The position numbers and the translations under genes were made by a program. The notes under the pieces are model-generated. The model was not told where the DNA came from. It made no database searches and worked only from the letters and a program-made list of their open reading frames with translations. Below, piece after piece: positions 55,801 through 63,841 of a DNA stretch of 64,000 bases. Origin of the DNA: Planomonospora_B alba. GTDB taxonomy: Bacteria; Actinomycetota; Actinomycetes; Streptosporangiales; Streptosporangiaceae. How positions within the stretch are numbered: the stretch's first letter is position 1; each line of letters starts with the position of its first letter. The DNA is taken from assembly GCF_039534085.1 (NCBI RefSeq), contig NZ_BAAAUT010000009.1, positions 1 to 64,000 of the forward strand, written 5' to 3'.

Positions 55801-58686
55801 CTGAAGTCGCACGGCAAGGTCGACCGGGCCCGGCTCCCCGACCCCGGCGACGAGCGCCCGGACCAGGAGGCCGGGTTCGCGCCGCCCGAGACGGCCCTGG
55901 AGGAGGAGATCGCGCGGGTGTGGGCCGAGGTCCTCGGCCTCACCCGGATCGGCGTGCTGGACGACTTCTTCGACCTGGGCGGGCACTCGCTGCTGGCCGC
56001 GCAGGTGGTCGCCCGGCTGCGGCGGGCCGCCCCCGCAGGCGGGCGCCCGATCGGCATCCTCGACCTGTTCAAGCACCGCACCGTCCGGGGACTGGCCCGC
56101 TTCGCCGCGAGCGCCGCCCCGGGCGGGCCGCGCGCGCTGCTGCACCGCCTCACCCCGGCCCGTCCCGCCTCCGCCACCCTGGTCTGCGTGCCGTACAACG
56201 GCGGCAGCGCCGCCGTCTACCAGCCGCTGGCCGACGCGCTGCCCGAGGACTGGGCGCTGCACGCGGTGGCCGTGCCGGGGCAGGAGCTGGGCCTGGCCGA
56301 GGAGGGCCGGCCGGTCGCCGAGGTCGCGGAGGGCTGCGCACGGGAGATCCTGGCCGGCGTCCGGGGCCCGGTCGTGCTGTACGGCCACTGCGGGCTCGGC
56401 GTCATGCTCTCCGTGGAGATCGCCCGCCGCCTGGAGGCCGCCGGACGACCCGTCGAGGCCGTCTACCTCGGCGGGATCTTCCCCTTCGCCCGCCCCTCCT
56501 CCCTGCTGGGCAGGATCGCCGACCTGGCCGACCGGTTCCGCGGTGACCGGGCGTGGGCCAACGCCCTGCGGGCCGCCGGGCTCGACATCGACGAGCTGGA
56601 CCGCGACGAGCTCGCACTGATGATCCGCAACCGGCGGGAGGGCACCCGGGAGGCCGAACGCTACTTCACCCGGCTGCTCGCCGAGGGCGTCGAGCCGCTC
56701 CGGGCGCCGATCGTCTCCGTCGTGGGCGAGCGCGACCCGGCCACGGACTTCTACCAGGAGCGCTACCGCGAGTGGCACCTGCTGTCGGATTCCGCGGCGC
56801 TGGCCGTCCTCGACGAGGCGGGGCACTTCTTCCTGAAGTACCGGGCCGCCGAGCTGGCCGGCATCGTCACCGGCGTGCACCGGGCCGTCGCCTCCGGCGA
56901 GACCGGGGCGCTGCGCCGTACCGACCGGTCGACCTGGTGGCTGGAGGGCGTCTCCCGGCGCTCCTCGTTCTCCCCGGCCTCCCCGGTCTCCCCGGACGGC
57001 GGGGACGCCCCCGGCGCTCCCGGCGGCGCGGGCGGTCCGGGCCTTCCGGGCGGCGCGGGCCTTCCGGGCGGCGCCGGGTCACCGGTGGGACGGGTGTCCC
57101 CGGCCGGTGCCGGCCCCTCGGCCGGACCCGCGGCAGGACCCTCGGCGGGCCCCTCGGCGGGCCCCGCGGCGGGCCCCGCGGCGGGCCCCGCGACCGGGCC
57201 CGCGACCGGGCCCGCGACCGGGCCCGCGACCGGGCCCGCGCCGACCGGGGGACCGGCGCCGAGCATGAGGCGCTTCGGAGCGGTGGCCGCCGGCCAGCTC
57301 GTCTCGATCGTCGGATCGTCGCTGACCGAGTACGCGGTCCCGCTGTGGATCTACATCACCACCGGCTCCCTCGTGGACTTCGCCCTCTTCTCGGTCCTGG
57401 CGCTGCTGCCCGGCATGCTGGTCTCCCCGCTCGCCGGCGCGCTCGTCGACCGCCACGACCGGCGCCGCATCATGCTCGCCGGAGACGCGGGCGCGTTCGG
57501 CACGCAGCTGGTCCTCGGCCTGCTGCTGTGGACGGGGAACCTGCAGGTGTGGCACGTCTACCCGCTGCTGGTGGTGCTCTCGGTGGCGCTCGCCTTCCAG
57601 CGCCTGGCCTACAACTCCGCGATCCCGCAGCTGGTGCCCAAACGCTTCCTCGGCCATGCCAACGGCGTCGTCCAGATGGTCACCGGCACGGCCCAGCTCG
57701 TCGTCCCCCTGGCCGCGGTCGGGCTGATGGCGGCGGTCGGGCTGGAGGGCATCCTCGTCCTGGACGTCGCCTCCTACGTGTTCGCGATCGCGGTCCTGCT
57801 CCTGGTCCGCTTCCCGAAGACGATGGCGGCCAGGCGCCGCGAGTCGCTGGCGGCCGAGATGGTCGAGGGCTGGCGGTTCTCCTGGGGCGACCGGTGGTTC
57901 CGCGCCATGCTGGTCTTCTTCGTGGTGCTGAACGTCTTCCTGTCCCCGCTGTTCCTGCTCGTCTCACCGCTCGTGCTGGGCTTCGCCACCCTCGACGACG
58001 TGGGCCGCGTCTCGTTCTGCGGCGGTCTCGGCGTGCTCCTCGGCGGCCTGGTGATGGCCGTCTGGGGCGGCCCGCGCCGCCGGCGGATGCGCGGCGTCCT
58101 GCTCGCCACCCTGGCACTCGGCGGCTGCTGCCTGGTCACCGGTCTGCGGGAGGACCTGGTGGTGATCGCGCTCGGCGCGTTCGGCATGTCGTTCTGGTTG
58201 ACGGTGCTCAACGGCGTCTACGCCACGATCGTGCAGGTCAAGGTGCCGCAGCGGTTCCACGGCCGGGTCATGGCGCTGAACCAGCTCGTCGCCTGGTCCA
58301 CCCTGCCGATCGGTTTCGGCCTGGTCGCGCCGTACGGCAGCGCCCTGTTCGAGCCGCTGCTGCTGCCCGGCGGGCCGCTGGCCGACGGCGTCGTCGGCGC
58401 GGTCCTCGGCACCGGGCAGGGACGCGGCGTCGGCCTGATGTACGTGCTGTTCGCGGTCGCCATCGCGGTCACCGCGCTGGTCGCGCTGCGGAACCGGACC
58501 CTGTCGCGGTTCGACGCGGACATGCCGGACGCGCTCCCCGACGACCTGGTCGGCCTGCGCGCGGTCCGGGAACGCGCCGGTGCGGCGGAACCGGCCGGTA
58601 CGGCGGGACGGCAGGGACCGGCCGGCGGGGCGGGGAGGGAGGAGCCCGCCGAGGAGACGACCGCGGCGGCCGCCCCGCGGCGGTGA
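52891..58686 (+). CDS. NRPS C-A-T-TE fused to an MFS exporter
   Basis: A 1931-residue fusion. The C domain has AHHAVVDG (HHAVVDG at 178-184). The A domain, about 490-985, has IYTSGTTGRPKG, FDFG and NHYGPTEAT; the hand-read code is D-F-T-K-I-G-H-V-G-K, close to aspartate codes such as DLTKVGHIGK. The carrier serine is Ser1033 in LGGHSLLAAQ. The thioesterase (about 1090-1330) has YGHCGLG, so Cys1167 replaces the nucleophilic Ser, with Asp in GERDPATDF and His in DEAGHFF. A collagen-like then GPAT-repeat linker (about 1365-1457) leads to a 12-TM major-facilitator domain (1459 to about 1880) with the motif VDRHDRRRIM, EntS-like. Release and export are thus on one chain. Confidence 0.93.
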   Translation: MTETAPPPPLAPAPPDPRPELSEAKRALLARRLRRRQETREITPRPPGADPPLSHAQERLWFLEQYQPGGTAYTVPAVVRLRCPLDEDALRRALAGVAARHEALRMRFPTTEDGTPELVVDEPGPVPLDLAEAADQQAALELVDAALAVPFDLARGPLLRALLVRIAPDDHVLLVAAHHAVVDGWSFDIVFRELLALYDGETPPPPPVGYGDYAIWQRGRDLGREIGHWRDRLAGLPALDLPTDRPRPAEQGHDGASLAVRIDADLTRRLAELGRTVNATPYMTLLAAFQVLLARYSGQADFAVGSPVAGRSLPELEGVVGMFVNTLVLRADLDGDPPFTAFLERVRETALDAFAHAELPFDRLVTELNVVRDVSRAPLAQVAFALQNYAGGGTDPRVTYLTPPVRTTRHDLALYLFETPDGLTGHFTYNTALFDRETVELLAARFETLLRSAAAGPDTPVGELSLLSDAERELVLRFGSAPGPRPAGHRLLGDILTAQAALTPDATAVVCPAPAAAPDDPGGPGGCAPASLTYAGLEHRSRAIAALLRRRYGVGPDVRVGVLLDRSTDLAAAVLGVLAAGGAYVPLDPKQPRDRLAYMLADSGAVAVLTTSAQSGLVPDGHPVVRLDAEELAETAFDDPGTTPDHLAYVIYTSGTTGRPKGVGVQHRQVLNYLAGVRERFAVAPGSVFSLLQSLSFDFGVTVFYLSLLTGGELHLLDPQAPVEELAGTLGRTDYLKMTPSHLASLLAGSDPRELLPRRLLILGGEASAWSWARELAGYTAVANHYGPTEATVGVAVHAVTDAPETALNLPVGGPLPGVRLYVLDEHLRLVPPGMAGEIHIGGDRLARGYLGRPGLTAERFLPDPYGGPGARMYRTGDLGRWLPTGELCFLGRRDLQVKVRGYRVELSEIESVLAEQEGIAQAVVELRGDRLVGYLVGERTPVGELRARLADRLPEYMVPGRFVWLDELPLKSHGKVDRARLPDPGDERPDQEAGFAPPETALEEEIARVWAEVLGLTRIGVLDDFFDLGGHSLLAAQVVARLRRAAPAGGRPIGILDLFKHRTVRGLARFAASAAPGGPRALLHRLTPARPASATLVCVPYNGGSAAVYQPLADALPEDWALHAVAVPGQELGLAEEGRPVAEVAEGCAREILAGVRGPVVLYGHCGLGVMLSVEIARRLEAAGRPVEAVYLGGIFPFARPSSLLGRIADLADRFRGDRAWANALRAAGLDIDELDRDELALMIRNRREGTREAERYFTRLLAEGVEPLRAPIVSVVGERDPATDFYQERYREWHLLSDSAALAVLDEAGHFFLKYRAAELAGIVTGVHRAVASGETGALRRTDRSTWWLEGVSRRSSFSPASPVSPDGGDAPGAPGGAGGPGLPGGAGLPGGAGSPVGRVSPAGAGPSAGPAAGPSAGPSAGPAAGPAAGPATGPATGPATGPATGPAPTGGPAPSMRRFGAVAAGQLVSIVGSSLTEYAVPLWIYITTGSLVDFALFSVLALLPGMLVSPLAGALVDRHDRRRIMLAGDAGAFGTQLVLGLLLWTGNLQVWHVYPLLVVLSVALAFQRLAYNSAIPQLVPKRFLGHANGVVQMVTGTAQLVVPLAAVGLMAAVGLEGILVLDVASYVFAIAVLLLVRFPKTMAARRRESLAAEMVEGWRFSWGDRWFRAMLVFFVVLNVFLSPLFLLVSPLVLGFATLDDVGRVSFCGGLGVLLGGLVMAVWGGPRRRRMRGVLLATLALGGCCLVTGLREDLVVIALGAFGMSFWLTVLNGVYATIVQVKVPQRFHGRVMALNQLVAWSTLPIGFGLVAPYGSALFEPLLLPGGPLADGVVGAVLGTGQGRGVGLMYVLFAVAIAVTALVALRNRTLSRFDADMPDALPDDLVGLRAVRERAGAAEPAGTAGRQGPAGGAGREEPAEETTAAAAPRR
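57105..57246. repeat. tandem 12-bp repeats encoding the TE-MFS linker
   Basis: Units of the type GCGACCGGGCCC and variants are repeated in frame and encode GPSA/GPAA/GPAT steps. The four last copies are identical. They connect the thioesterase with the MFS domain and are preceded by a collagen-like Gly-X-Y run. Confidence 0.85.
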
Positions 58687-58709
58687 GGCGCCGCCCCGCG
58701 GGCGCTCCG

Positions 58710-58736
58710 CCGCGGTGAGGGGGCACCTCACCGCGG
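58710..58736. terminator. hairpin between NRPS-MFS and lhr
   Basis: CCGCGGTGAGG (58710-58720) and its exact inverse (58726-58736) with a 5-base loop, 23 bases past the NRPS stop, between convergent genes. Confidence 0.75.
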
Positions 58737-58775
58737 GCGTCCCGCCGCGGTGAGCCGGCGGGACGGCCGCGGAGC

Positions 58776-61700
58776 TCAGGCGCGCAGCCGCAGCCCGCGA
58801 GGGGTGGGGTGGAACCCGGCCGCCTCCAGGGCCGCGGCGAGCGGGGAGTCGTTGATCGCGGCGCCGTCGGCCCGCTCCACGGTCAGCTTGCCCAGCGCAC
58901 CGTCGCGTACGGCCAGCGCCAGGGCGTCGACGGCCGGCCGGAGGCGGTCGTCGCCGGCGAACGAGAGCAGGGTCTTGCCGCCGCGCTCGACGTAGAGCGC
59001 CAGGTGCCCGTCGACGAGCACCACCAGGGCGCCCGCCTTCCGGCCCGGCTTGTGGGCCACGTCCCCCGGGTGGGCGGGCCACGGCAGCGCGGCGCCGTAC
59101 GGGTTGGCCGGGTCGGCCGCCGCCAGGACCACGGCCCGGCGTTCGCCGCCGCCGGAGGGGGCCCGCCACGGCTCGGCGGGGACGGAGGGCGAGGCGGTCG
59201 CGCGCATGCGGTCGACGGCGCCCGGCAGGGCGAACTGGGCACCGCCCAGCCCTTCGACGAAGTAACCGCGCCGGCACCGGCCGCTCTCCTCGAACGCGCG
59301 CAGCACCTGGTAGACGGCGGCGAACCCGCCCGGCAGCCGCTCGGCCGCGACCGCGCCCCGGGTCAGCACGCCGTGCCGCTCCAGCAGCACCTCCGCCTGG
59401 GCGTGCGCGCGCTGGGTGGCGTCCTCGGCCGGGGCGGGCAGCGCCCACCAGCGCCCGCCCACGGTCGGCGGGCCGCTCCGGGAGGGCAGCACGGCCCGCC
59501 TGCGGCGGGTGGACGCCGGGCGGTGCGCGGGCCGGCCGGTGCCGAGCACCGCCCGCAGCGGGGCCAGGGTGTCACCCGTGATCCGTCCCGCCCACACCAG
59601 GTCCCACACCGCCGCCACCAGCGTCCGGTCGTCGGGGACGCCCCCGAGCAGCGTGCCGGTGCGGTCCGTCAGCTCGCGGAAGAACAGCGCGCCCCCGCCG
59701 CCGAGGGACTCCAGGACCGCCTCGTGCACCGGGGTCACGGTGATCTCGGCGGCCGGGGGCATCAGCAGCGGGGCGGTGTCGGCGAAGTAGAGGGAGACCC
59801 ACCCGTCGCCGCCGGGCAGCGACCCCTGCCCGGCCCAGACCACCTCACCGGAGGAGGTCAGCTCGTCCAGCAGGGACGGGTCGTAGCCGGGCACCCGGGA
59901 GGGCAGGACCAGCGTCTCCAGCGCCGAGGCGGGCACCGCCGCGCCCTGGAGCCGCTCGACGGCGTCCACCAGCGCGTCGATCGGCGGCCTGCCGGGGCGC
60001 GCGCCGCCGATGATGCCGTGCCAGGCGGGGGAGAACGCGGCGAGCGCCTCGGCGGGGACCGGCTCGACCTCCTTGCGGAGCCGGGCCAGCGACCTGCGGC
60101 GCAGCAGGCGCAGCACCCCCGCGTCGCACCACTCCTCGCCCCGGCCGCCGGGACGGAACTCGCCGCTCACCACGCGGCCGGAGGCGGCCAGGCGGCGCAG
60201 CGCGTCGGTGACGACGGCCGGGCCGAGGCCGAACCGGGCGGCGGCGGTGGCGGCGGAGAAGGGCGCGCGGGTGCGGGCGTGCCGGGCGAGCAGGTCGCCG
60301 AGCGGGTCGTCGACCGGTTCCAGGAACACGTGCGGCACGCCCACCGGGAGCGGCGTGCCGAGCGCGTCGCGCAGCCGGGCGGCGTCCTCGACCGCGGCCC
60401 ACTGCTCCTGCCCGGCGACCCGGACCCGGATCGCCCGCCGCGCCGCCTCCAGAGCGTCCAGCCAGGCCGGGTCGCCGCCGCGCAGGCTCACGTCGGCGGG
60501 CACCAGGGGGCCGTGGGAGCGGAGCAGGTCGGCGAGGTCCTCGGCGTCGCGCAGCGGCCGGTCCAGCCGGGCCAGCTCGCGCTCGGCGTCGGCGATCACG
60601 TCCGGGTCGAGCAGCTCGCGCAGGTCGGCCTGGCCGAGCAGCTCGGCCAGCAGGCTCGTGTCGAGTGCGAGCGCCTGGGCGCGCCGCTCGGCCAGCGGGG
60701 CGTCCCCCTCGTACATGAACGCGCCGACGTAGTCGAAGAGCAGGGACGCCGCGAACGGCGACGCCTGGGACGTCTCCACCTCCACCAGCCGGATCCGCCG
60801 GGCCGCGACGTCGCGCATGAGGGCGACGAGTCCCGGCACGTCGAACACGTCCTGCAGGCACTCGCGCATCGTCTCCAGCACGACGGGGAACGAGCCGTAG
60901 CGGCCGGCCACGCCGAGCAGGTGGGCGGCCCGCTGGCGCTGCTGCCACAGGGGGGTCCGCCGGCCCGGGCTGCGGCGCGGCAGCAGCAGCGAGCGCCCGG
61001 CGCACTCGCGGAACCGGGCCGCGAACAGCGCCGAGCCGCCGAGCTCCTCGGTGACGATCCGCTCGATCTCGTCGGGGTCGAAGACCGCCACGTCCGAGGG
61101 CGGGTCGGAGAGCGTGTCGGGGATGCGCAGCACGATGCCGTCGTCGGAGTGCACCGCCTGCACGTCGACGCCGTAGCGCTCGCGCAGCCGCCGCCCGATC
61201 GCCAGCGCCCACGGGGCGTGCACCCGCGCGCCGTACGGCGAGTGCACCACGACCCGCCAGTCGCCCAGCTCGTCGTGGAAGCGCTCGACCAGGAGCGTGC
61301 GGTCGTCCGGCACGTATCCGGTGGCCTCGCGCTGCTCGGCGAGGTAGGCGAGCAGGTTGGCGGCGGCGGAGCCGTCCAGGCCCGCCGCCCGGACCCGGGC
61401 CCGCGCGGTCTCGTCGTCCGAGCCGGACAGCTCGCGCAGGAACGCGCCGATCGCCCGGCCCAGCTCGGCGGGACGGCCGGGGGTGTCGCCGTGCCAGAAG
61501 GGCAGCTTGCCCGGCTGCCCCGGGGCGGGGGAGACCAGCACCCGGTCGGCGGTGATGTCCTCGATCCGCCAGGAGGTCGCGCCCAGCACGAACACGTCCC
61601 CCGCCCGGGACTCGTAGACCATCTCCTCGTCCAGCTCGCCCACCCGGGACGCCTTCTCCCCGACGAGGAAGACGCCGTACAGCCCCCGGTCGGGGATCGT

Positions 61701-63491
61701 GCCGCCGTTCGTCACCGCCAGCCGCTGGGCGCCCGGCCGCCCGCGCAGCACGCCGGTGACCCGGTCCCAGACGATGCGGGGACGCAGCTCGGCGAACTCC
61801 TCGCTGGGGTAGCGCCCGGCGAGCATGTCGAGCGTCGCCTCCAGCGCGCTCCGGGGCAGCGTCCGGTACGGCGCGGCGCGGCGGACCAGGCTCTCCAGCT
61901 CGTCGACGGTCCACTCGTCCAGCGCGGTCATCGCGACGATCTGCTGGGCGAGCACGTCGAGCGGGTTGCGGGGGTAGCGCAGCTCCTCGATCTCACCGCG
62001 CTTCATCCGCTCGGCCACCACGGCCGTCCGGACCAGGTCGCCGCGGTACTTGGGGAAGATCACGCCGCGGGAGACCGCGCCCACCCGGTGCCCGGCCCGG
62101 CCGATCCGCTGCAGGCCGCTGGCCACGCTCGGCGGCGCCTCCACGCACGCGACCAGGTCGACCGCGCCCATGTCGATGCCGAGCTCCAGACTGGAGGTGG
62201 CGACCACCGCGGGCAGCCGCCCGGACTTGAGCGCCTCCTCGATCTGGGAGCGCTCCTGCTTCGACACCGAGCCGTGGTGCGCCCGGACGATCTCCGGGGG
62301 CGCGCCCCCGCCCGCCCCCGCCTGGGCCATCATCTCGGCCGGGGTGGCGGTCGGGGCCGGGGGACCGGGAAGGCCGTCCGGCGGCGCGTCGGCTCCGGCC
62401 CGCCGCTCCCAGGCCAGCTCGTTGAGGCGGGCGCACAGCCGTTCGGCCAGCCGCCGGGAGTTGGCGAACACGATCGTCGAGTCGTGCGCGCCGATCAGCT
62501 CGAAGAGCCGCTCCTCGACGTGCGGCCAGATCGACCGCCTGGCCGGCGGCCGGGCCGGCCAGGCGTCGCCGGAGTCGTCCGGGCGGGGGGCGGCGTCGAG
62601 CTCGGTCATGTCCTCGACCGGGACGACGACCTCGACCTCGACGACCTTCTCCGACGGGGGCTGGACCACGGTCGCCGGGCGGGGACCGCCGAGGAAGGCG
62701 GCGACCTCGCTCACCGGCCGGACGGTCGCCGACAGGCCGACGCGCTGGGCGGGCGCGGGGAGCAGCGCGTCGAGCCGCTCCAGGCTGAGCGCCAGGTGCG
62801 CGCCGCGCTTGGTCGCCGCCACCGCGTGCACCTCGTCGACGATGACGGTCTCCACGCCGCGCAGCGACTCGCGGGCCTGGCTCGTGAGCAGCAGGAACAG
62901 CGACTCGGGCGTGGTGATGAGGATGTCGGACGGCCGGGCGGCGAACCTGCGCCGCTCCTCGGCGGAGGTGTCGCCGGACCGGACCGCCACCGAGATGTCC
63001 GGCACCGGCAGCCCGAGCCGCCGGGCGGTCTGCCTCAGCCCGGCCAGCGGCGCCCGAAGGTTGCGCTCGACGTCCACCGCCAGGGCCTTGAGCGGGGAGA
63101 CGTAGAGCACCCGGCACCGCCGGGGGGCACCGCCGTCCGCGGCCCGGGAGCGCCGCCGCCGGCCCGCGGCGGGCGCGTCCCGGGTCTCCGCGGCCCGGGT
63201 CTCCGCGGCCCGGGTCTCCGCGTCTGCGGTCCCGGAGACCGCGGCGGCCCCGGGACCGGTCTCCTCCACCGCGGGGCGGGCGTCCGCCGTGCGCTCGGCG
63301 GCCAGGCGGTCGAGCGACCACAGGAACGCGGCCAGGGTCTTGCCGGACCCGGTCGGGGCGACCACCAGCGTGTTGTCGCCCCGGGCGATCGACTCCCACG
63401 CGCCCTCCTGGGCGGCGGTCGGCGCGGCGAAGGCTCCGGTGAACCATTCCCTGGTCACCTGGGTGAAGTGGGCGAGCGCTGATCCGGTCAC
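58776..63491 (-). CDS. lhr: large DEAD/DEAH helicase Lhr
   Basis: A 1571-residue superfamily-2 helicase of the Lhr group, implicated in DNA repair. Walker A is VVAPTGSGKTLAAFLW near residue 45-60, the DEVH box is VIVDEVHAVAATKRG, helicase domain 2 has the SLELGIDMGAVDL and QRIGRAGHRVG motifs, then a winged helix and the long Lhr C-terminal region with a DNA-glycosylase-like end. I start at GTG 63491, where VTGSALAHFTQVTREWF matches the family; a longer open frame of 32 residues upstream is not conserved-looking. CACTAT lies 6 bases before this GTG, so it may be leaderless. It is convergent with the peptide operon. Confidence 0.93.
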   Translation of the reverse strand: MTGSALAHFTQVTREWFTGAFAAPTAAQEGAWESIARGDNTLVVAPTGSGKTLAAFLWSLDRLAAERTADARPAVEETGPGAAAVSGTADAETRAAETRAAETRDAPAAGRRRRSRAADGGAPRRCRVLYVSPLKALAVDVERNLRAPLAGLRQTARRLGLPVPDISVAVRSGDTSAEERRRFAARPSDILITTPESLFLLLTSQARESLRGVETVIVDEVHAVAATKRGAHLALSLERLDALLPAPAQRVGLSATVRPVSEVAAFLGGPRPATVVQPPSEKVVEVEVVVPVEDMTELDAAPRPDDSGDAWPARPPARRSIWPHVEERLFELIGAHDSTIVFANSRRLAERLCARLNELAWERRAGADAPPDGLPGPPAPTATPAEMMAQAGAGGGAPPEIVRAHHGSVSKQERSQIEEALKSGRLPAVVATSSLELGIDMGAVDLVACVEAPPSVASGLQRIGRAGHRVGAVSRGVIFPKYRGDLVRTAVVAERMKRGEIEELRYPRNPLDVLAQQIVAMTALDEWTVDELESLVRRAAPYRTLPRSALEATLDMLAGRYPSEEFAELRPRIVWDRVTGVLRGRPGAQRLAVTNGGTIPDRGLYGVFLVGEKASRVGELDEEMVYESRAGDVFVLGATSWRIEDITADRVLVSPAPGQPGKLPFWHGDTPGRPAELGRAIGAFLRELSGSDDETARARVRAAGLDGSAAANLLAYLAEQREATGYVPDDRTLLVERFHDELGDWRVVVHSPYGARVHAPWALAIGRRLRERYGVDVQAVHSDDGIVLRIPDTLSDPPSDVAVFDPDEIERIVTEELGGSALFAARFRECAGRSLLLPRRSPGRRTPLWQQRQRAAHLLGVAGRYGSFPVVLETMRECLQDVFDVPGLVALMRDVAARRIRLVEVETSQASPFAASLLFDYVGAFMYEGDAPLAERRAQALALDTSLLAELLGQADLRELLDPDVIADAERELARLDRPLRDAEDLADLLRSHGPLVPADVSLRGGDPAWLDALEAARRAIRVRVAGQEQWAAVEDAARLRDALGTPLPVGVPHVFLEPVDDPLGDLLARHARTRAPFSAATAAARFGLGPAVVTDALRRLAASGRVVSGEFRPGGRGEEWCDAGVLRLLRRRSLARLRKEVEPVPAEALAAFSPAWHGIIGGARPGRPPIDALVDAVERLQGAAVPASALETLVLPSRVPGYDPSLLDELTSSGEVVWAGQGSLPGGDGWVSLYFADTAPLLMPPAAEITVTPVHEAVLESLGGGGALFFRELTDRTGTLLGGVPDDRTLVAAVWDLVWAGRITGDTLAPLRAVLGTGRPAHRPASTRRRRAVLPSRSGPPTVGGRWWALPAPAEDATQRAHAQAEVLLERHGVLTRGAVAAERLPGGFAAVYQVLRAFEESGRCRRGYFVEGLGGAQFALPGAVDRMRATASPSVPAEPWRAPSGGGERRAVVLAAADPANPYGAALPWPAHPGDVAHKPGRKAGALVVLVDGHLALYVERGGKTLLSFAGDDRLRPAVDALALAVRDGALGKLTVERADGAAINDSPLAAALEAAGFHPTPRGLRLRA

Positions 63492-63691
63492 CGTCTCATA
63501 GTGCCGCGTGCCACCGACAGAGTCCGCGGGCCGGAGCCGCCGGCGGCGCCGTTCCGCCGGACGGGCCGTCCGGGCCGGGACCGCCACGACCGGTCCCTGC
63601 GGCAGGCCCGGCGGGCGGACGGGCGCGGCCCCGGCCTCCGGGGCCCCGGGTCTGCGGAGCCCGCGTCCCGGCGGGGCACGCCCGCCCCGGT

Positions 63692-63735
63692 GTGACAGCG
63701 TCGTGACAGCCGCGTGACAACGGCGTGACGTTCCG
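63692..63735 (+). promoter_or_regulatory. four GTGACA direct repeats at 11-bp spacing
   Basis: GTGACA at 63692, 63703 and 63714 and GTGACG at 63725 recur with exact 11-bp period. A -35-like TTGAGT (63742-63747) follows, with an AT-rich stretch near 63764. Such in-phase repeats are typical of OmpR/PhoB-type response-regulator sites placed to activate the promoter downstream. The rest of the 350-base gap 63492-63841 holds no gene I can support. Confidence 0.65.
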
Positions 63736-63841
63736 GAAAGGTTGAGTCACTCCCGGCACGGAGAAATAGCTCAGACACAGCGCGTCCGGGTCCGGCCCCG
63801 GGTCCGGGCGGGCGACCGGCACACCGAGCGATGGGATGGCG

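Noticed and set aside
52879..56880. A 1333-codon open frame opposite the NRPS-MFS gene
   Set aside because: Same GC artefact; the plus strand carries all C, A, T and TE motifs.
58809..63482. A 1557-codon open frame on the plus strand opposite lhr
   Set aside because: It is the mirror of lhr produced by high GC at third positions. Its translation is low-complexity Arg/Gly/Pro/Gln and has no domain.
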